Notes: generated by a model from the sequence alone, not told the origin. 64,000 nucleotides of DNA from Beaufortia kweichowensis (GCA_019155185.1 CM032797.1:19458173-19522172); one strand, 5' to 3'. Shown: positions 43,839-61,734, counted from the stretch's first letter. Translations and numbers: made by a program.

Positions 43839-44220
43839 TGTCACGATGTAAACATGCCTTTAAAAGGGCATGACCTGAGGACCTGACGCGGGGAGCTGAT
43901 CACATGTTCCGGAAATGAAGAGTAGAAAAGCACATACACCTTACGAACACATCAATTATAATCGGTTTACTTTTCAGTGCTGTATATTTACGTCCTAAAA
44001 TATAAAGCAGCGTTTAAATAGTAAGGCGCAATACAGCTGTATTCGTCTTCCTGTTGCTCTGCGCAGACCCGAACGTCATATGACATAAAAGTATCGCTTG
44101 AGAATTACAATTCACCAGAATACGGAACTGTTTCATCTCGCGGTATTGCGACGCCATCGCGTGCTTTCGATCTGCGCAGCTCCAAATGAAGTCGAACATG
44201 TGTAGTGTTGATGCTGTTGC
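43839..44220 (-). promoter_or_regulatory. CpG-rich promoter region of the SET-VNTR gene
   Basis: Upstream of the inferred start codon the sequence is enriched in CpG compared with its surroundings (around 43,880-43,920 and 44,090-44,180). This fits a TATA-less promoter reading to the left. A compact inverted motif (CCTTTAAAAGGGC) lies at about 43,857. Inferred from composition and position only. Confidence 0.4.
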
Positions 44221-45381
44221 GTCACAGCCAGTTGGTCATATCCCCAGTTCTGTTGCTGGTTACAGAGAGATCTCTATGTAAAAGGCACATGTTTTCTTAT
44301 TAAAGCAGATCTATCACGATTAACATGCTGCAGCCACTACATGTAAATTAATCCACATGAAAATGAATGAATGAAACATAACTTTTCTCCCATAGATTTT
44401 ACATATAGAATAATGACAGGAAAGGGATATTACTTGACATTGTTTTAAATGATTTTCATACTATTCAATAATGAATATATGTTCTTTATGTATAAAGGAT
44501 TTCATATAAAATTAAATTCTTATTGGTGATGTATGTTTTACTGGAGAAAGCTAACAGCTCTGTTTCTGGAGAACATTGTTTCTGCTCCACCTGCAATTGT
44601 ATTGAATTGTCAAATCAAATCAAATTAAATTAAATCAAATCACCTTTGTTGTCACATCACCACAGCACCTGTGCCTAGGTGAGTAAAAGGAGCGTGCTCC
44701 AGACAGTGCAGAGACAGTGACATATAGACAGTACCATTACATACATATAGATTTATACAGATGACAATGTGTAATATACACATACATATACACAATACAC
44801 ACAGTGTACTATTAAACATACAGTTAACATACTTACAGTTAACAATAACAATACAAGTCCAATTACAAGTTGAGCTTGTTATTAAGAGATTGTGCAAACA
44901 GATTTGGGGAAGCAGTGCATGAGTACAAAGTGATATTTAGTATAAACGTATATTTCCTATAGTGTTCTTGTAAAAGGGAGTATTTATAGAGGGTTTGCAG
45001 TGTACATATAGAAGAGAGAGTGTGTTACCACAGGTGGTTGTATATAGCCTTTTTGATAACCTAAATTCTCACATTCAAAATACGAGATAGGGAGGCGGTG
45101 AGTTTACACTGGTCCCTCAGGTAAAATGTTAAACAGGTACAAAACACCATCTACTATGAATAAGTGCCAACTGAATACTACAATAATTATTTTTACAGTA
45201 TGTATTTGTTGTATTATATCAATAATCATGGTTCTTAATATTGCTGTACATTTATTTTGATGCAGTTATATTTCACAGTTCTGGGAAGGTGCTCATTCAT
45301 CTCAAATAATATCTTGCATCTTAAGGTGTTTTCATAATACATGTCATTATTATTTCTAGGTAGATTCTACATTTAAAGATG
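44221..45381. other. Spacer with one probable fish repeat
   Basis: No gene. Positions about 44,625-44,890 (CACATCACCACAGCACCTGT, then TACCATTACATACATATAGA) look like a dispersed fish repeat I have seen in other loci, but I cannot name it. Confidence 0.4.
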
Positions 45382-46275
45382 TACACTATATTGCCAAAGT
45401 ATTGGGTCACCTCCTTCTAATAGAAAAGGTTTGATTACTTTAGTCATTTCCATGAGTACAAAATGTTTAAGCATATAATGATATTCTATGGAACTGTGTG
45501 CTTCTAAATGTATAGTAACAGTTTTAGACAGGACCCTTTTCTATTCTAACATGAAAATGTCTGTGTATAAGGAAAGGTTCAAAGGAAATGACTGATTCTG
45601 ACTGACAGTGACTTGTACATATTTCGTACATGTTGTCGTTTTAGGGACACTTCCAAAACTGTTACCACGAAAATGGAAATACAATTTGTAAATACATGAA
45701 TTACATCTTTGTTGCCACATTTTGGAAGTGTCTGAAACTAATATGTACTTGAAATATGTCTTCCTATCACTGTGTTTGTAATGATGAGCTTTTGGCTCAA
45801 AAGTTTGCATTTAAAGTCACAGCAGAGGTGTTCAGATGTGAGTGACATCAGTCAAGTTCTTCCACACTGACTCAATCAGTCATTTCTTTTTTGGAACCTT
45901 TCCTTATACACAGACATTTTTCATGTTAGAATAGAAAAAGGGTCCTGTCTAAACTGTTACTATACATTTTAGAAGCAATAAATATCGATATCATTATATG
46001 CTTAAACATTAAGGGCGGTTTTCCAGGGCCGGGACTTAGATTAAATCAGGACTAGGCCTGATTTTTTACAAACATGTCTTACAAAAAACCATTACTGAGA
46101 TGAAACAATGGCACTGATATACTTAAAGATATGTCAGTGAAAGTTGTTTCTAGTTAAGAAAGATCAAATATGCATTTTAGTCTAGGACTTAAGCCCTGTC
46201 CGGGAAACTGCCCCTAAGATTTGTACTCATAGAAATGACTAAAGTAATCAAACCTGTTCATTTGACAGGGGTGTA
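45382..46275. mobile_element. Palindromic Tc1/mariner-type MITE interrupted by a second MITE
   Basis: The outer element starts TACACTATATTGCCAAAGTA and is a long imperfect palindrome: 45,535-45,590 pairs with 45,890-45,950, and 45,420-45,480 pairs with sequence split between 45,985-46,010 and 46,219-46,260. The split is caused by an inserted element at about 46,009-46,218 with its own inverted ends (GGGCGGTTTTCCAGGGCCGG and CCTGTCCGGGAAACTGCCCC). Confidence 0.75.
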
Positions 46276-46839
46276 AGAGACTCTTGGCCTATTTTGTAGC
46301 ATTTTTAAATTCTAAATTCTCAATCCATTGTCTGTCAACAAAAAATAATTTAAAACCATGATGTATTTAACCTTAACTGATATGGACTGAATTAGAATGA
46401 ACTGAATTGGGATAATGCCATCTTCTAAATATCACAAACACAACATATTCTAACAAATGAACATTATTAGACATGAATGAAAGTGTAAAGAAATGATCTC
46501 TTGAGTATATGTGTAGGTGTGCTGCTGTGTGGGAGGGGCAGGCAGCGACTCACTCCCACACACACACAAACTCTTCTAACTTCAGTCTGTGCTGTGTGGG
46601 GAGGGGAGGGGGCAGGCACGGGTCACAACAACTCATCACACACACACACACAGAATTAATGAGAAGCCTCTCATCGGTTTCAACTAACTAACAAACAAAT
46701 AAAAACACTAAACACTGTGGATGCTTTTACATCTTTTTGTGACTTATGTATTAAAACGCACTGAAATAACATCTACTAAACAAATGTTAACATGCCCATC
46801 TGAAGAAAATGTCAATTCAAAGACAAAATATTCGTCTCC
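46276..46839. other. Spacer with a two-copy tandem duplication
   Basis: No gene. At about 46,510-46,665 a roughly 75-base G-rich/CA-containing segment (GCTGTGTGGGAGGGGCAGGC) occurs twice in tandem with divergence. Confidence 0.5.
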
Positions 46840-47200
46840 CGTGCGTTATCAAACTGTTCATACTCCACGAATAAACGGCTGTATTTACTTCACGCAGGCC
46901 GATCGGTTTATAACTTTAAAAATATCGCGTGAACAGACTTCTTTGCATGCATTCAAATGCGGCTCTCGCGCGGTCTGTGATGTCATAAACCAATCCGATC
47001 TGCGCAAAGTGGACACACGTCCTGTCTGCAGATCTGCAGCCGGGCTTTTCGCGTGAGGTGACGGGGGGGAGGGCTGCACGCGCTGCCGCTACACGAACCG
47101 CGAGGCGGGAGCAAAACTGCGTGTTTACGATTCAAAGTTAGTTTCAAAACACATCATGAGCAGCACATCGGAGACTCAGCAGTGAGGTTAGTCTGTTTTA
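46840..47200 (+). promoter_or_regulatory. CpG-rich region, possible promoter and first exon
   Basis: Dense CpG (for example CGCGTGAGGTGACGGGGG and GAACCGCGAGGCGGGAGC near 47,050-47,110), then a short ATG frame and a donor-like GTGAG|GTTAGT at about 47,187. Two CCAAT-type motifs (GATTGGTCAC and TGATTGGACA) follow at 47,304-47,400. It resembles a vertebrate promoter, but no product can be named; a gene here would read into the right arm. Confidence 0.35.
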
Positions 47201-47681
47201 TGTAAAAACTACATATTGGAAACATGTTTAAATTATTTGTACATTCTTTTACATATGCAATTTCCGCAATCTTTCCTGATGACGCAACTGCAATCGTCCT
47301 CCTGATTGGTCACATTAATAAACGATTCAAAGAGTGCAATTCATGTAGTGACCGATAGGGGCGGTATGTGGTACTAATTCTTCCTGGCCTCTGATTGGAC
47401 AGAATCGCCAAAGTGTGTATCTTTCCGGAAGTGCAGTTCCTCTTAGAGGGCGCTGTATTTTACACAGATTAGTGGGGGCATACACACTTTGAGGTACACA
47501 AATCACTTAAAGTGTATTTTGGGGTTAAAGTGAGATTTTAAGCCTAGACACCATTTTAGTGCATGCTAAATGCCATTATATAGTCAAACAAATGAGGACA
47601 TGAAAAAAGTCCTCAATTGTCAGAGAGGTCCTCAGTTTACTGGTGTGTACTCTGGTGAATGTCCCCAAAAGTGACATAAGT

Positions 47682-47689
<8 letters not shown>
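47201..47689. other. Unique flank of the right arm
   Basis: CCAAT-containing sequence, then a GGACATGAAAAAAGTCCTCA and GTCCCCAAAAGTGACATAAG segment common next to fish CA microsatellites. It leads into the CA tract (47,689-47,720) where right-arm homology begins. Confidence 0.5.
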
Positions 47690-47726
<37 letters not shown>

Positions 47727-47882
47727 TGATACACATTGTGTGAAACAGTACATTTGTATTTAGACATAATACATATGCATATAATACTACATTCTACATC
47801 ACAATTGACAGACAGAATTGTTTACTATTAATTTCAGTAGATATCATGATAATATATTATTATTGTGAATTGACCAAGTGCT

Positions 47883-48112
47883 TCATGATGCCACAGAAGA
47901 ACCATTTTTGGCTGTATTGTTCCATAAAGAACCTTCAACACCCACTAAACATTTCTGTTTCACAAAAGGTTCTTTGGAGAAGAAAAAGGTTCTGTAGATT
48001 ATACAAAGGCAAGCAAGAAATGCTTCTTTAAGGACCCTGAAAGGTTCTTTGAAGAACCAAAAATGAATCATTTTTCTATGACATTACAGTGAAGAACCTT
48101 TTAAAGCAGCTT
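47883..48112. mobile_element. MITE-like AAGAACC element (mirror copy)
   Basis: Counterpart of 21,140-21,366, with clearer palindromic AAGAACC and GGTTCTT blocks. Confidence 0.55.
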
Positions 48113-52049
<3,937 letters not shown>

Positions 52050-54673
52050 GGCCTGTAAATGAACTTCCATGCATCAATCATCAGTGGCGTCTAACATGAG
52101 AGGTGGAGGCGTGCAGAGCTCCATTCAGTCGTCTTGAGCTGGAATAACAGTGAGCATCCTTCTATTGTGAGCATGACGGCCTGCAGTTTTTAGCCTGCAC
52201 ATGGACGCATGGAGCGGCTTTGTCAGATATCTGACTTCCTGTGAATGAAGTACACATCAGAAACAGCGCACTAACCGAAGTGTGTGCCGTGAGCGCGTCT
52301 GAAGGAAATGACCTTCGGATGTGGAGCGCATGCCGACAGCTTAATGGATGGATGACTTTTACACCCTTCCAGAGTCCCGTGTGGCTCTTTCTCTCTCAAT
52401 GTTTGTGCATGTGGACAGATTTCATGCACTTTACGCTAAATACTTCCATCACTTACAATTTATGAAGTTCTGTTTTGAATTATAGAGTGTAATACATTCA
52501 TGCATGTGACAGACAGAAGTGTCTGAAGTCATCACCTTCATCTTCTGCTTTAATAAAATACAACAATGTGGAATGTTTGATCTCTCAAATGGGAGTTAAT
52601 AAAGATTTATTACATTCACATTCAAATAAGGCAAAATCTATTAACAATAGCAACTTTTCTTTTTAAAGCATTCCTTGTTTATTAATATAAATATTTTCAT
52701 CATCATTTATTTTGTTAGATATAGGAGCATCACACACACACACTTCACATCTAAAAACACACATCTCTGACCTGTTCTTATGAAACAAATAATCCTAATG
52801 ACACGCATGTATTTATTATTGTTTTGTGTGTATGTGTGCCTCCCGGCCTTCACATGAGTTTGTGTGTGTGTTTGTACAATCTTTTAGACAGCTGTCTGTT
52901 CTACATGTTCTCATAATAAGGATATGAAACAGAATGAGAGATACATTAAAGATGTGAGCGTGCTCAGTGAAACATGAGAGGCAGCGTGTGAATTACAGCA
53001 GGACACGCTGGAGGTCTTCTGACCCCCTAAATTAAGACTTGATCCTTTCAAAGTCAAAACAAAAGCGTAGAGAAGTCTTAATGATACGCAGAAGAAGAAA
53101 GTGCTGCAGATGAGCAATAAACACTTCAACACATCCACTGTCTCCTACACATTCCTTGATTTATTTCTCTTCAGTTCTGTTCATCACATTATTTCCTATG
53201 CTATTGTTTATCTCATGGCATTTTATACAGGGCTGTGATGGGGTAACCATAGCAACAGATGAAACGAGTGCTAGTCAAAACATCACCAATTTATTATTAC
53301 ACACTATAACACATACATCACTTCAAAACTTCTTGCAAAGACTTTAAGATAGTTGATTCTACCTCAACAGATTAAACCCTGAAAATCTAAGAATAAGAAT
53401 AATAATAATAATAATAGTGATAATAATAATAACAATAGCAATTTTTATTATACGTTTAAAGAAATTTGTGCAGGTTATGTATATATTAGATTTATTCTAT
53501 CCTTAAAAACACAAAATGAAAAATAAATGAAATAAAGATGAATAATATAATAATTAATGGAAAAAAAATCACTCTTAATATCATCAGTGAAAAACATGTT
53601 TCATACCGCTTCTTGTATTGTATTTTTAAGCATTTAAACAAAAAAATAAATAAGATAGATTATCTTGGTATTATGGGTGAAACTGAAGGACAATTTGATG
53701 TAGAACATCTAAAATAGTAAACAAACACAGGATGAGCAGTAATGAGTAAAATCATCTTGTTGAAATGTGAATGAAGTCGAGCTGGAGAGCAGCTGTGAGA
53801 CGTCCCGCAGTAAAGAGTTCACAGCTGCACCTCTCAAACAACTAAATTAACCTCCTTATCCATCAACAGCTCACTAATGAGTGCACACTAATGAGGGAGG
53901 ATCAGACCGGACCTTCAGGAAACCCTCTGGAGAAATCACACTCGCTAATATATTAAATAACCACTGAATCTATTGTGCTCCAATACATCTGTTCATTTAA
54001 AGGTGTTTTAGGATATGATGAGTTAAAAGTGTAGTAGTTGAAAATTGATAACCATTTTACAACCAGTTTTACTATAAACTACACTGTTGTAAAACATGTT
54101 TTATTTCTCACGTACATAAAATAAAAATGTAACGTTAAATAAAGTAAAACGATGTTTTTTTGTGTAGTGAATCATGGTTTAGTGTTTGAAGATCACATGT
54201 GGATGTTTCATATCAGGGTTAGTTTGTTCTGATTGATGCTAAAAACGTAACTATTAAAAAAAGTCTTGTTTCGTGTTTGACAAATGTAAACCAGTACCCT
54301 TATACAGAATAATCAGACTACTGTGCAGATTCCAGATTAAATGTGAAGTTCTCAGGTCCTTGTATTCGTCTCTATCAGTTCTTTGGTTTTGACTAGGTCA
54401 GGAGAATTTTACAGCTGAATGTCACATCGCCCTGTTGAAGAGATTCCGATGGTGTGATGGTCCTCCTCGCTGCCGCTCCCACACAGATAGAGAGAGAGAA
54501 CAGCTGGACTCGTATCTGCTCCATCCACCGTCTGACCTTCACCCGACGCGACAATAATACTACACTTCTCAAGAAAACTCATGTCATACCATTTCTGAGG
54601 TTTTTATTTAAAAAATGATATTTGACATTTTTATGAGTAATAATATAATCGTCGAGTGATGAATAAACGTGCG
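52050..54673. other. Right-arm intergenic region downstream of nop9 copy
   Basis: Mirror of about 14,850-17,485. No gene. Mostly very similar to the left arm, so differences here are informative about the duplicate's age. Confidence 0.5.
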
Positions 54674-55639
54674 TCACTGCAGAATCTCACTAAACATCTT
54701 CATCTTCTTCGACTCTCCCGTTCTGAACCTCCCCGCCAGGCGTCCGGACGATTCTTGAAATTTGTCAGATCAAATTTGGCGTCAAATGTGGACGCGCAAA
54801 CTGATCAGATCTGAGCTGACTTTCACTGGGAACTGATAAGGAAAATAACATCACAACATGAAAACACTCAAACGCTTTTATATCACACAACAAAAATAAA
54901 GAATGTAATGAGAACAGGCACTGCGTTTAATCAATCAGAATCTCACCAACGGTCACAGTAGACTTTCAGAATAAAACCTTTCTACACAAACCCCGGCGTA
55001 TACGGCCAGGTCAAATTCACAGGTAAAAGTTCATCAAACCGGAGTATTTTTTCACATTTGTGAATGTGTTTCTCATATTACCCATAATCCCTCATGCTGG
55101 TTGTAGAATGTGCAGCTGGAGGTTTTATATAATCTCATGTGTTAAATGTGAAACATACTCAGTTCCTCAGCAATGTTCGTCTCTGACTGATGGTGGCTCT
55201 TCCACATCGGCCTCCAGCAGATCGACTGCCACATCTGGAACAGGCCAGCTGAACGCATACAGCTCCTGAAACAAACACTCATCAACATCGCCTGGATTTC
55301 TCTCATCTGCATCTCGCATCCGCTACCGCCACGGATTTACCTGCAGTTTCGGAGGAATTTCCCTCTGCCCTTATCGCTGGTTGATGTCAGGAGCCTTGCA
55401 GAGCGCGGACTGCCCCTACAGTCGGTCCCCAGGGTCAACAGATCACTTCGAGGAGCTCAAGCCCATGAAAACCTTTCATGAGTAATGAATAAATCGATCT
55501 TTAAACCGGCCAAAGCCTGGACCAGTCGAGAGCCATTATAGATAACATATAGACAGAGGACGCTGTGTACAGACATGATCATGAGAAATTTTCACATTGT
55601 TGATCTCACTGTGTTTTAATGCATTCTGTATATATATTT

Positions 55640-55950
55640 GAGTAAACAGAAATAATTCTATGCAAATGTCAAGCTTACAATTAAAAAACAAATCTGATGT
55701 CAATATTTGCTGCTTTAAATCCTCATGTGAGTCTCTTTTAAAGTTTATAAAGCATTTGTTTTGTGTTTAAACTCATGATTTTTCATAGTCAGATAAAGTG
55801 TGTTTTCACAATTGTCACATTCATAACAGTTCATATTCCTCATAAATGAACACATGAAAATTAATAAATAAAATAACAGTTTGATGTTCTTCTTAAGAGT
55901 CATCTCTTCTTCATTTGTTGGCTATTATTGCTTCTGCTTTGTGTATTTTT
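55640..55950 (+). repeat. Interspersed repeat family copy (mirror of 13,605-13,965)
   Basis: Reverse complement of the left-arm copy, inside the mirror nop9 intron. Confidence 0.6.
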
Positions 55951-56680
55951 AATTCACAGTCACATTCATATCAACACTAATGTGTTTGTAAGAGTTGTGT
56001 ACCTGTGTGACAGTGTCTCCTCCTGCTGGATCTGTCTGGTAATACACTTCATATGTCAGTAAAGTCAGAAACAGAGGCAGACATGATGTGTGACGGGATG
56101 ATGGTTCACTGCAGTGAAACGCCTGATAACAAACACACAGTTATAATAATAAACAACCTTCTATAATCTGCACAGATAAACTTCACATATACACTATGAT
56201 CTAAAAGTTTAGAATCAGTTACCACACAATACAAATATTAAAGCCTAAAAATATGTCTCAATGCAACTATCATGAAGTAAAATCACTAAAAGTCTTCCTT
56301 CCGCTGGATAAAATAGTCCCTATAGGAGAATTTAAAAAGAATCCTTTGGAAGCAATCTGTAGTTTGTCCTTGTGGTGAGAATGTTCAGGGAGGTAAAATA
56401 GTTTGTTTATCTTCCTTTAGTACACTTTCACACATGATGAAGAGGCGTTTATCTAAGGAGGAGTAAAAACTGATTGTTATAATTCATGCAGACCTGTAGG
56501 AGGCGCTGCAGCATCACTTCCTGTCTCTCCTCCCACTGCACACAACTCTCCACAAGCTGCACAACAACTCCTATGTGATCCGCTGGCGAGCATCGCCAAA
56601 CCCTCCATCAACTCATCGAAGATCTTCTAGAAACTACAGAGACGAGAGAGAGACGATCAAACACCTCCTGGAATCAGGAC

Positions 56681-56714
<34 letters not shown>

Positions 56715-57369
56715 ACCACTCTCATGCAGCTGGAGGCTGCGATCAGTGTTTGGATGGTGTAGTTTTTATGATGGGATGAAGGGGCAGAGACATCAGCTGT
56801 TCTCTCAGATGATTCTTGTAGATGTCCCGCAGTAAAGACTTGTGAGAGAATCTGAAGACGGTCTGGATGAGATGACTGCAGGACGGGTCTTTCACAAACA
56901 CCAGAAGAGGACTGACACGAGACACATCGACAGAAAGTTCAGTTCACCGAATGCTTTCATTACATGTGAAACAGAAGCGATGTGAAGAAACGTCACCTGA
57001 CTCCAGGAGCAGAGCTGAGTGATGTCAGATATCCCATAATGCCTTTGTTGAGTTTTTTACACAGTACGGGTCTCTTCCTGTGACACACGGTCGAGTAGAG
57101 TTCGAAGAGTCGCTGGCGCCGAAGTTCATTACACACGCTGTAAAGAAACACATGATGAAGAACAGAGTCTCGTCATCACTGATGTTTACATGAAGTCAGA
57201 CGTTACCGCTGATGTGTTCCATCAGACATTCAGACAGATCCTTCAACTCCCACCAGAATGATGTCGGGATCTCAAAATCTCTCAGCTCACTTTCAGATTT
57301 TTTCTGCTTTTTCGCTGGCAAAAAGAAAAACTAATTTAGTAAGAACCACAGATTTAGTAACTACCCCAG

Positions 57370-57715
57370 TACCACCAACTTACTGTATATATGATGAGCA
57401 ATTCAAAACTTGAAATATAAATTCTCACAGAGTGTATTTATTCTCAACATACTGAATCATCTGTTTATATTTTACTAAAGTCCTGTTGATAGAGTTCAGA
57501 CATCAGAATAATATCAGTCTATACACGAGTTATCTATTTTAAGAAAAGGAAATATTCATGTGTTATGAATGAGACAGAGAAGAACACACGTTTATGAGAG
57601 GAAACATATTTGTAGGATTTCTGTGAATTAAAAAACACAAAGCAGAAGTAATAAAACCCAACACATGATGAAGAGATGACTCTTTAAAGAACATCAAATA
57701 GTTATTTTATTTTCA
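57370..57715 (+). repeat. Interspersed repeat family copy (mirror of 11,850-12,175)
   Basis: Reverse complement of the left-arm copy. It contains the TAGAGTTCAGACATCAGAAT stretch. Confidence 0.55.
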
Positions 57716-58825
57716 TTTTCATGGGTTATTGTGAAAGCAGCACTTTATCTGTTGTGTTCTGATCATGTGTGTGTTTGTTACCTGGTTTATTATCAGACGG
57801 TTGGAGAGTCAGACAGCCTGACAGCACATGTATGAGCTGTCTGAGCACATGTGATCCGCGGTGTATCTTTTTGATAAATTCCACAATATTTTCTCTGACG
57901 ATTTCACACAGACGCTGCACCTGAAACTCCAATATCCCATAATCCTCTTCTGCTGTCTGTTTGACATCTCCTTTCTCTTCTTCATGGCTTTCCTCTTCAT
58001 TAAACCAAAGTGTTTTTAATTTAGAAAAGGTGAAGCTCAAATAACTCATCTTGACTCTGGAGTGTTTGCAGTAAATCTCACCTGTCCACCTGTGTGTCTG
58101 TCTCAAAAGCTTCCATCACATGACCTCCACACTTTATCACATCGCTACACCTTTAAACTGGAGCTGCCGTCTCTGCTCAGTTCTGCAAGCACTTCTCCCA
58201 CCTGGGCCTTAAGTCGTAATAAGCGACAGCAGCTTCTGCAGAGCGACACTGCCCGTCATATCCATCGAATAGCGAGATTAGCCTTCCCTTCACCTCTGAT
58301 AAAACGCTTCTGCACAAACAGATCTGAGGATTCACAACAGACGCATTCATGTCACAACTGTCACCTCTTATCAAATATAGATGCTGGAAAGCGGCTTAAA
58401 AATAATGAAATACCAGATCATCATAACTGGTTATGATGGGCAACACTGATCTATTACAAGAACTTTTGAAGATTATTTGAAAATAAAGAGGTTGTTTTAA
58501 CCATAATGTGACAGCAAAATGTGTATGTACAGTTGTGAAATGGTCTTTGATGTGATGATTAAGTAAGAATGTTTAAAGCAGTTAGAAGGTTTTAACTGGT
58601 TTGTTGTTTTCACCTCTTTCTTCATCATCTGTAAATCCAACATTCATTGCTTCAGCTGACCCACGGAAGTATCCCATCATTATCATCTAGTCTCTGTCTC
58701 TTCACTGGGCGATTATTACGCGTCACCGCCGCTGACGGCGGTTCCCACATGCACGCGTTTCTTCTGTGTCTTCTGCTCACCCTTAGGATAATGCTTTGAC
58801 CTTTGACCTCCATCTTCTCAACCAT

Positions 58826-61330
58826 CACACACTTCACCAGCTCACACCTAAAACACAGACATGTGCTTCTGTTATTATCTGGAGTGAATAGAAACACACG
58901 AGAACATGATATCATGAGCGAGATCTCGTGGTCTAGACTCTCCCTTTTGTGCCTCCTTTATAAAGAAAATGAATGACACAAAACAGAATTTTAATTAAAC
59001 TACAGTTAGGTTAGAAGCCTTATTTTTCTGATATGTGGTTACAGAGAAATAATCAAAATGTAATAGCTCAAAAAGTCATCAAAATGTTCCCTTCCCAGTG
59101 TCATACAGTAATACCATGATAGTTTGAACAAATATTACCATGCTGTTTACACCTGGCAAAAAAACTAGTGCTTTTGTTTCTCGATCATAATGGCACATAT
59201 CCAAAACACTATAATAATTTTAATAGTTCTGAAAAATCTGAAACTTTTGACAATGAATGAAACGCGTAGATGAGATAAATAAGTCTGATAAGAGTGTAAA
59301 TACTGATCAGCATCATCATCAGTCTAATAAACAGACACTGATAAACGTGACTTATAATAAAGTAACACATAAAAATAAGTGTAACTTGATGTGAAACTCA
59401 CCGGTTTACATTGAATTATGATTCACGTGTATACAGGAACGGGGACGCCGTGAAATGACGTCACAGCACAAAGCGGCGACAGAATCGCGCGTCACAGAAA
59501 CAAAACAAAAGTCCGGTGTGTCGGTCAACTTAATGTAATAATTTAAATATAAAACCCAATTACTTTAGGCTTTTAATTTCACACTTTTTCTACATTTCTG
59601 TTGGGCTTTTCCAGTTCAGTGCCGAAAACTGTCACAAATAAATGAGATTTTAAAAATCCTGAATATTTGCTGAATGATATAGAAATGAACAATGAAAACG
59701 TTTGTTCATAGATCAAAGCCATAAATATCACTTCTAAATATAAAACGCCTGAGAAGAGATTGATTAAAGTTGTAACGTTGTATATGATGTGCTATGAGGA
59801 CATCTAGAAGTGGTAATATTGTATGATGACATCTACTGGTTGTGCGGATGTTTGAAAACATTTACATTTACATTTAGTCATTTAGTCATTTAGTCATTTA
59901 TCCTGACGCTTTTATCCAAAGCCACTTACAGATATTAGGGAACAATGAAGCGACACATCAACAATAGTAATTGAGAAGTGCTTTACAAAAGTTTACAATC
60001 CCTATTAAAGGTGTGTGTAAAGAAGCAGCCTCGGCTTCTCATGTCCAGCTAAAGACAGAACAAAATCAGGCTCCACTTTCACTTTAGTCAATTGTTTTAA
60101 AATTTATTTTACATGCACCAATGAAATAAATATCACCAAAGCTGATCTTATATGTCACATTAGAGATGTGCAGGTAACAAAAACTATTTCAGAAGGGGAA
60201 AGAAAGAATTTCAAGTTTATTTAGCAATTACAAAATTGCTGTTGGCCAAATAATGTTGAATTTACTGAATTTAATTTGTTTATAACGAGTTTATATGTGA
60301 AAACCCAGCTAAAGTCATTTTTTTGTAATTTACTATAAAATAATCCTACATAATCCTCTGTCATAAAGTAAAATGATGTCCTACATCAAATTCTGTGAAA
60401 ATATAACTTTGGTATCTTTAATATTGACTGATTGACATGTGAAAGATCATAGTGAAATGAATCATTCACAAACACACAGTTCTCTGAGGGGTTATAAACA
60501 ACAAGGCATTTAATGATCCATACAATATATTTGATCATCTACATTATTTCTTCAAACAATATGAACTCAGAAATGTTTGGACTGATTAAACCTTTAAACT
60601 CATCACTGTATGATTGTCCTGAATAAATATCACACAAGACTTCATATTTACAGTATAAACAAAAACTATTTAAAAACATACAGTATGTGTAAAAATGAAA
60701 TAAATGACTTAAGAAAATCGAAAAGAAACAAAGAAAGACAGAAAGCTTTGGATCGTTAATGATGACGCCATGATCATTACATCATTTCTTTGTATATTAT
60801 GGTATATGAAGTCAATTTACAGGACATAGAAACCCATATGAGCATATATTCAACACAACAGCTGTGACACAGTAATCTGTGGAAAACAAGATAAAGCAGC
60901 TCTCATCTGTGCTGTCTGTTATTCTCTTCTGTACAAACACACTCATACTGTAGGATGATGATGATGATGATGATGATATAAATTAACATCAGGACTGATA
61001 CAATTCAATTTCGTTTAGATTCATTTCTGTACATTTTCTAGAGATGACGACAGCTGTAATTCATCAAATGACGATCACTGGACGAGTCTTATAAACAGGC
61101 ATGTGTCACATAACCTCCCAAACGTGAACTATCAGTATTTAAATGAATTTATCACATCCTTCACTGCAGTTCAGTGAGATCATCCACATCAGTTCATATA
61201 AACATAAAACACCTTCTGTACAGCTGCTGCATGAAGTCACGAACTAAAGCAGAACGTCATGATGGAGATAAACTGAAGTTTTCATGATGCATCACAACTG
61301 GATAAATGTAAAGATATACAAGCTGACTGT
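58826..61330. other. Right-arm nop9 5' region and ptprm 3' UTR mirror
   Basis: Contains the mirror nop9 promoter with TGACGTCA (59,456-59,463), the SINE-type tail (59,860-59,950) and an (ATG)n tract (60,955-60,976). Apart from scattered indels it matches about 8,293-10,761 closely. Confidence 0.55.
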
Positions 61331-61437
61331 ACACACACACACACACACACACAAACAGACACACACACACAAACAGACACACACACACACACACACACAG
61401 ACACACACAGACACACACAGACACACACAGACGCACG

Positions 61438-61472
<35 letters not shown>

Positions 61473-61498
61473 CCCACACAGACACACACAAACAGACA

Positions 61499-61547
<49 letters not shown>

Positions 61548-61595
61548 ACACATATCACAGACACACACACACACACACACACAGACACACACACA

Positions 61596-61634
<39 letters not shown>

Positions 61635-61654
61635 AGACACACACACAGACACAG

Positions 61655-61688
<34 letters not shown>

Positions 61689-61700
61689 ACACACACACAG

Positions 61701-61734
<34 letters not shown>

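Larger units (their letters stand above)
54674..58825 (-). pseudogene. nop9: Second nop9 copy, frameshift-damaged
   Basis: Same gene structure as the left copy, on the - strand. The start codon is at 58,825 and the stop at 54,676-54,674. The frame is lost within the first coding exon (58,825-58,614) by extra bases after the conserved KMEVKGQ. The exon near 57,130 (left ACVTNSSAS) is scrambled, and the last exon is 159 rather than 155 bases. By contrast the exon at 56,003-56,122 is identical, and at 57,266-57,268 this copy keeps the CCC that the left copy lacks. Either a decaying duplicate or an uncorrected second assembly of the same locus; I favour the latter. Confidence 0.8.

Noticed and set aside
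46721..47056. 111-codon + strand frame in the CpG-rich region
   Set aside because: No family resemblance; the frame overlaps the promoter-like sequence and is probably chance.
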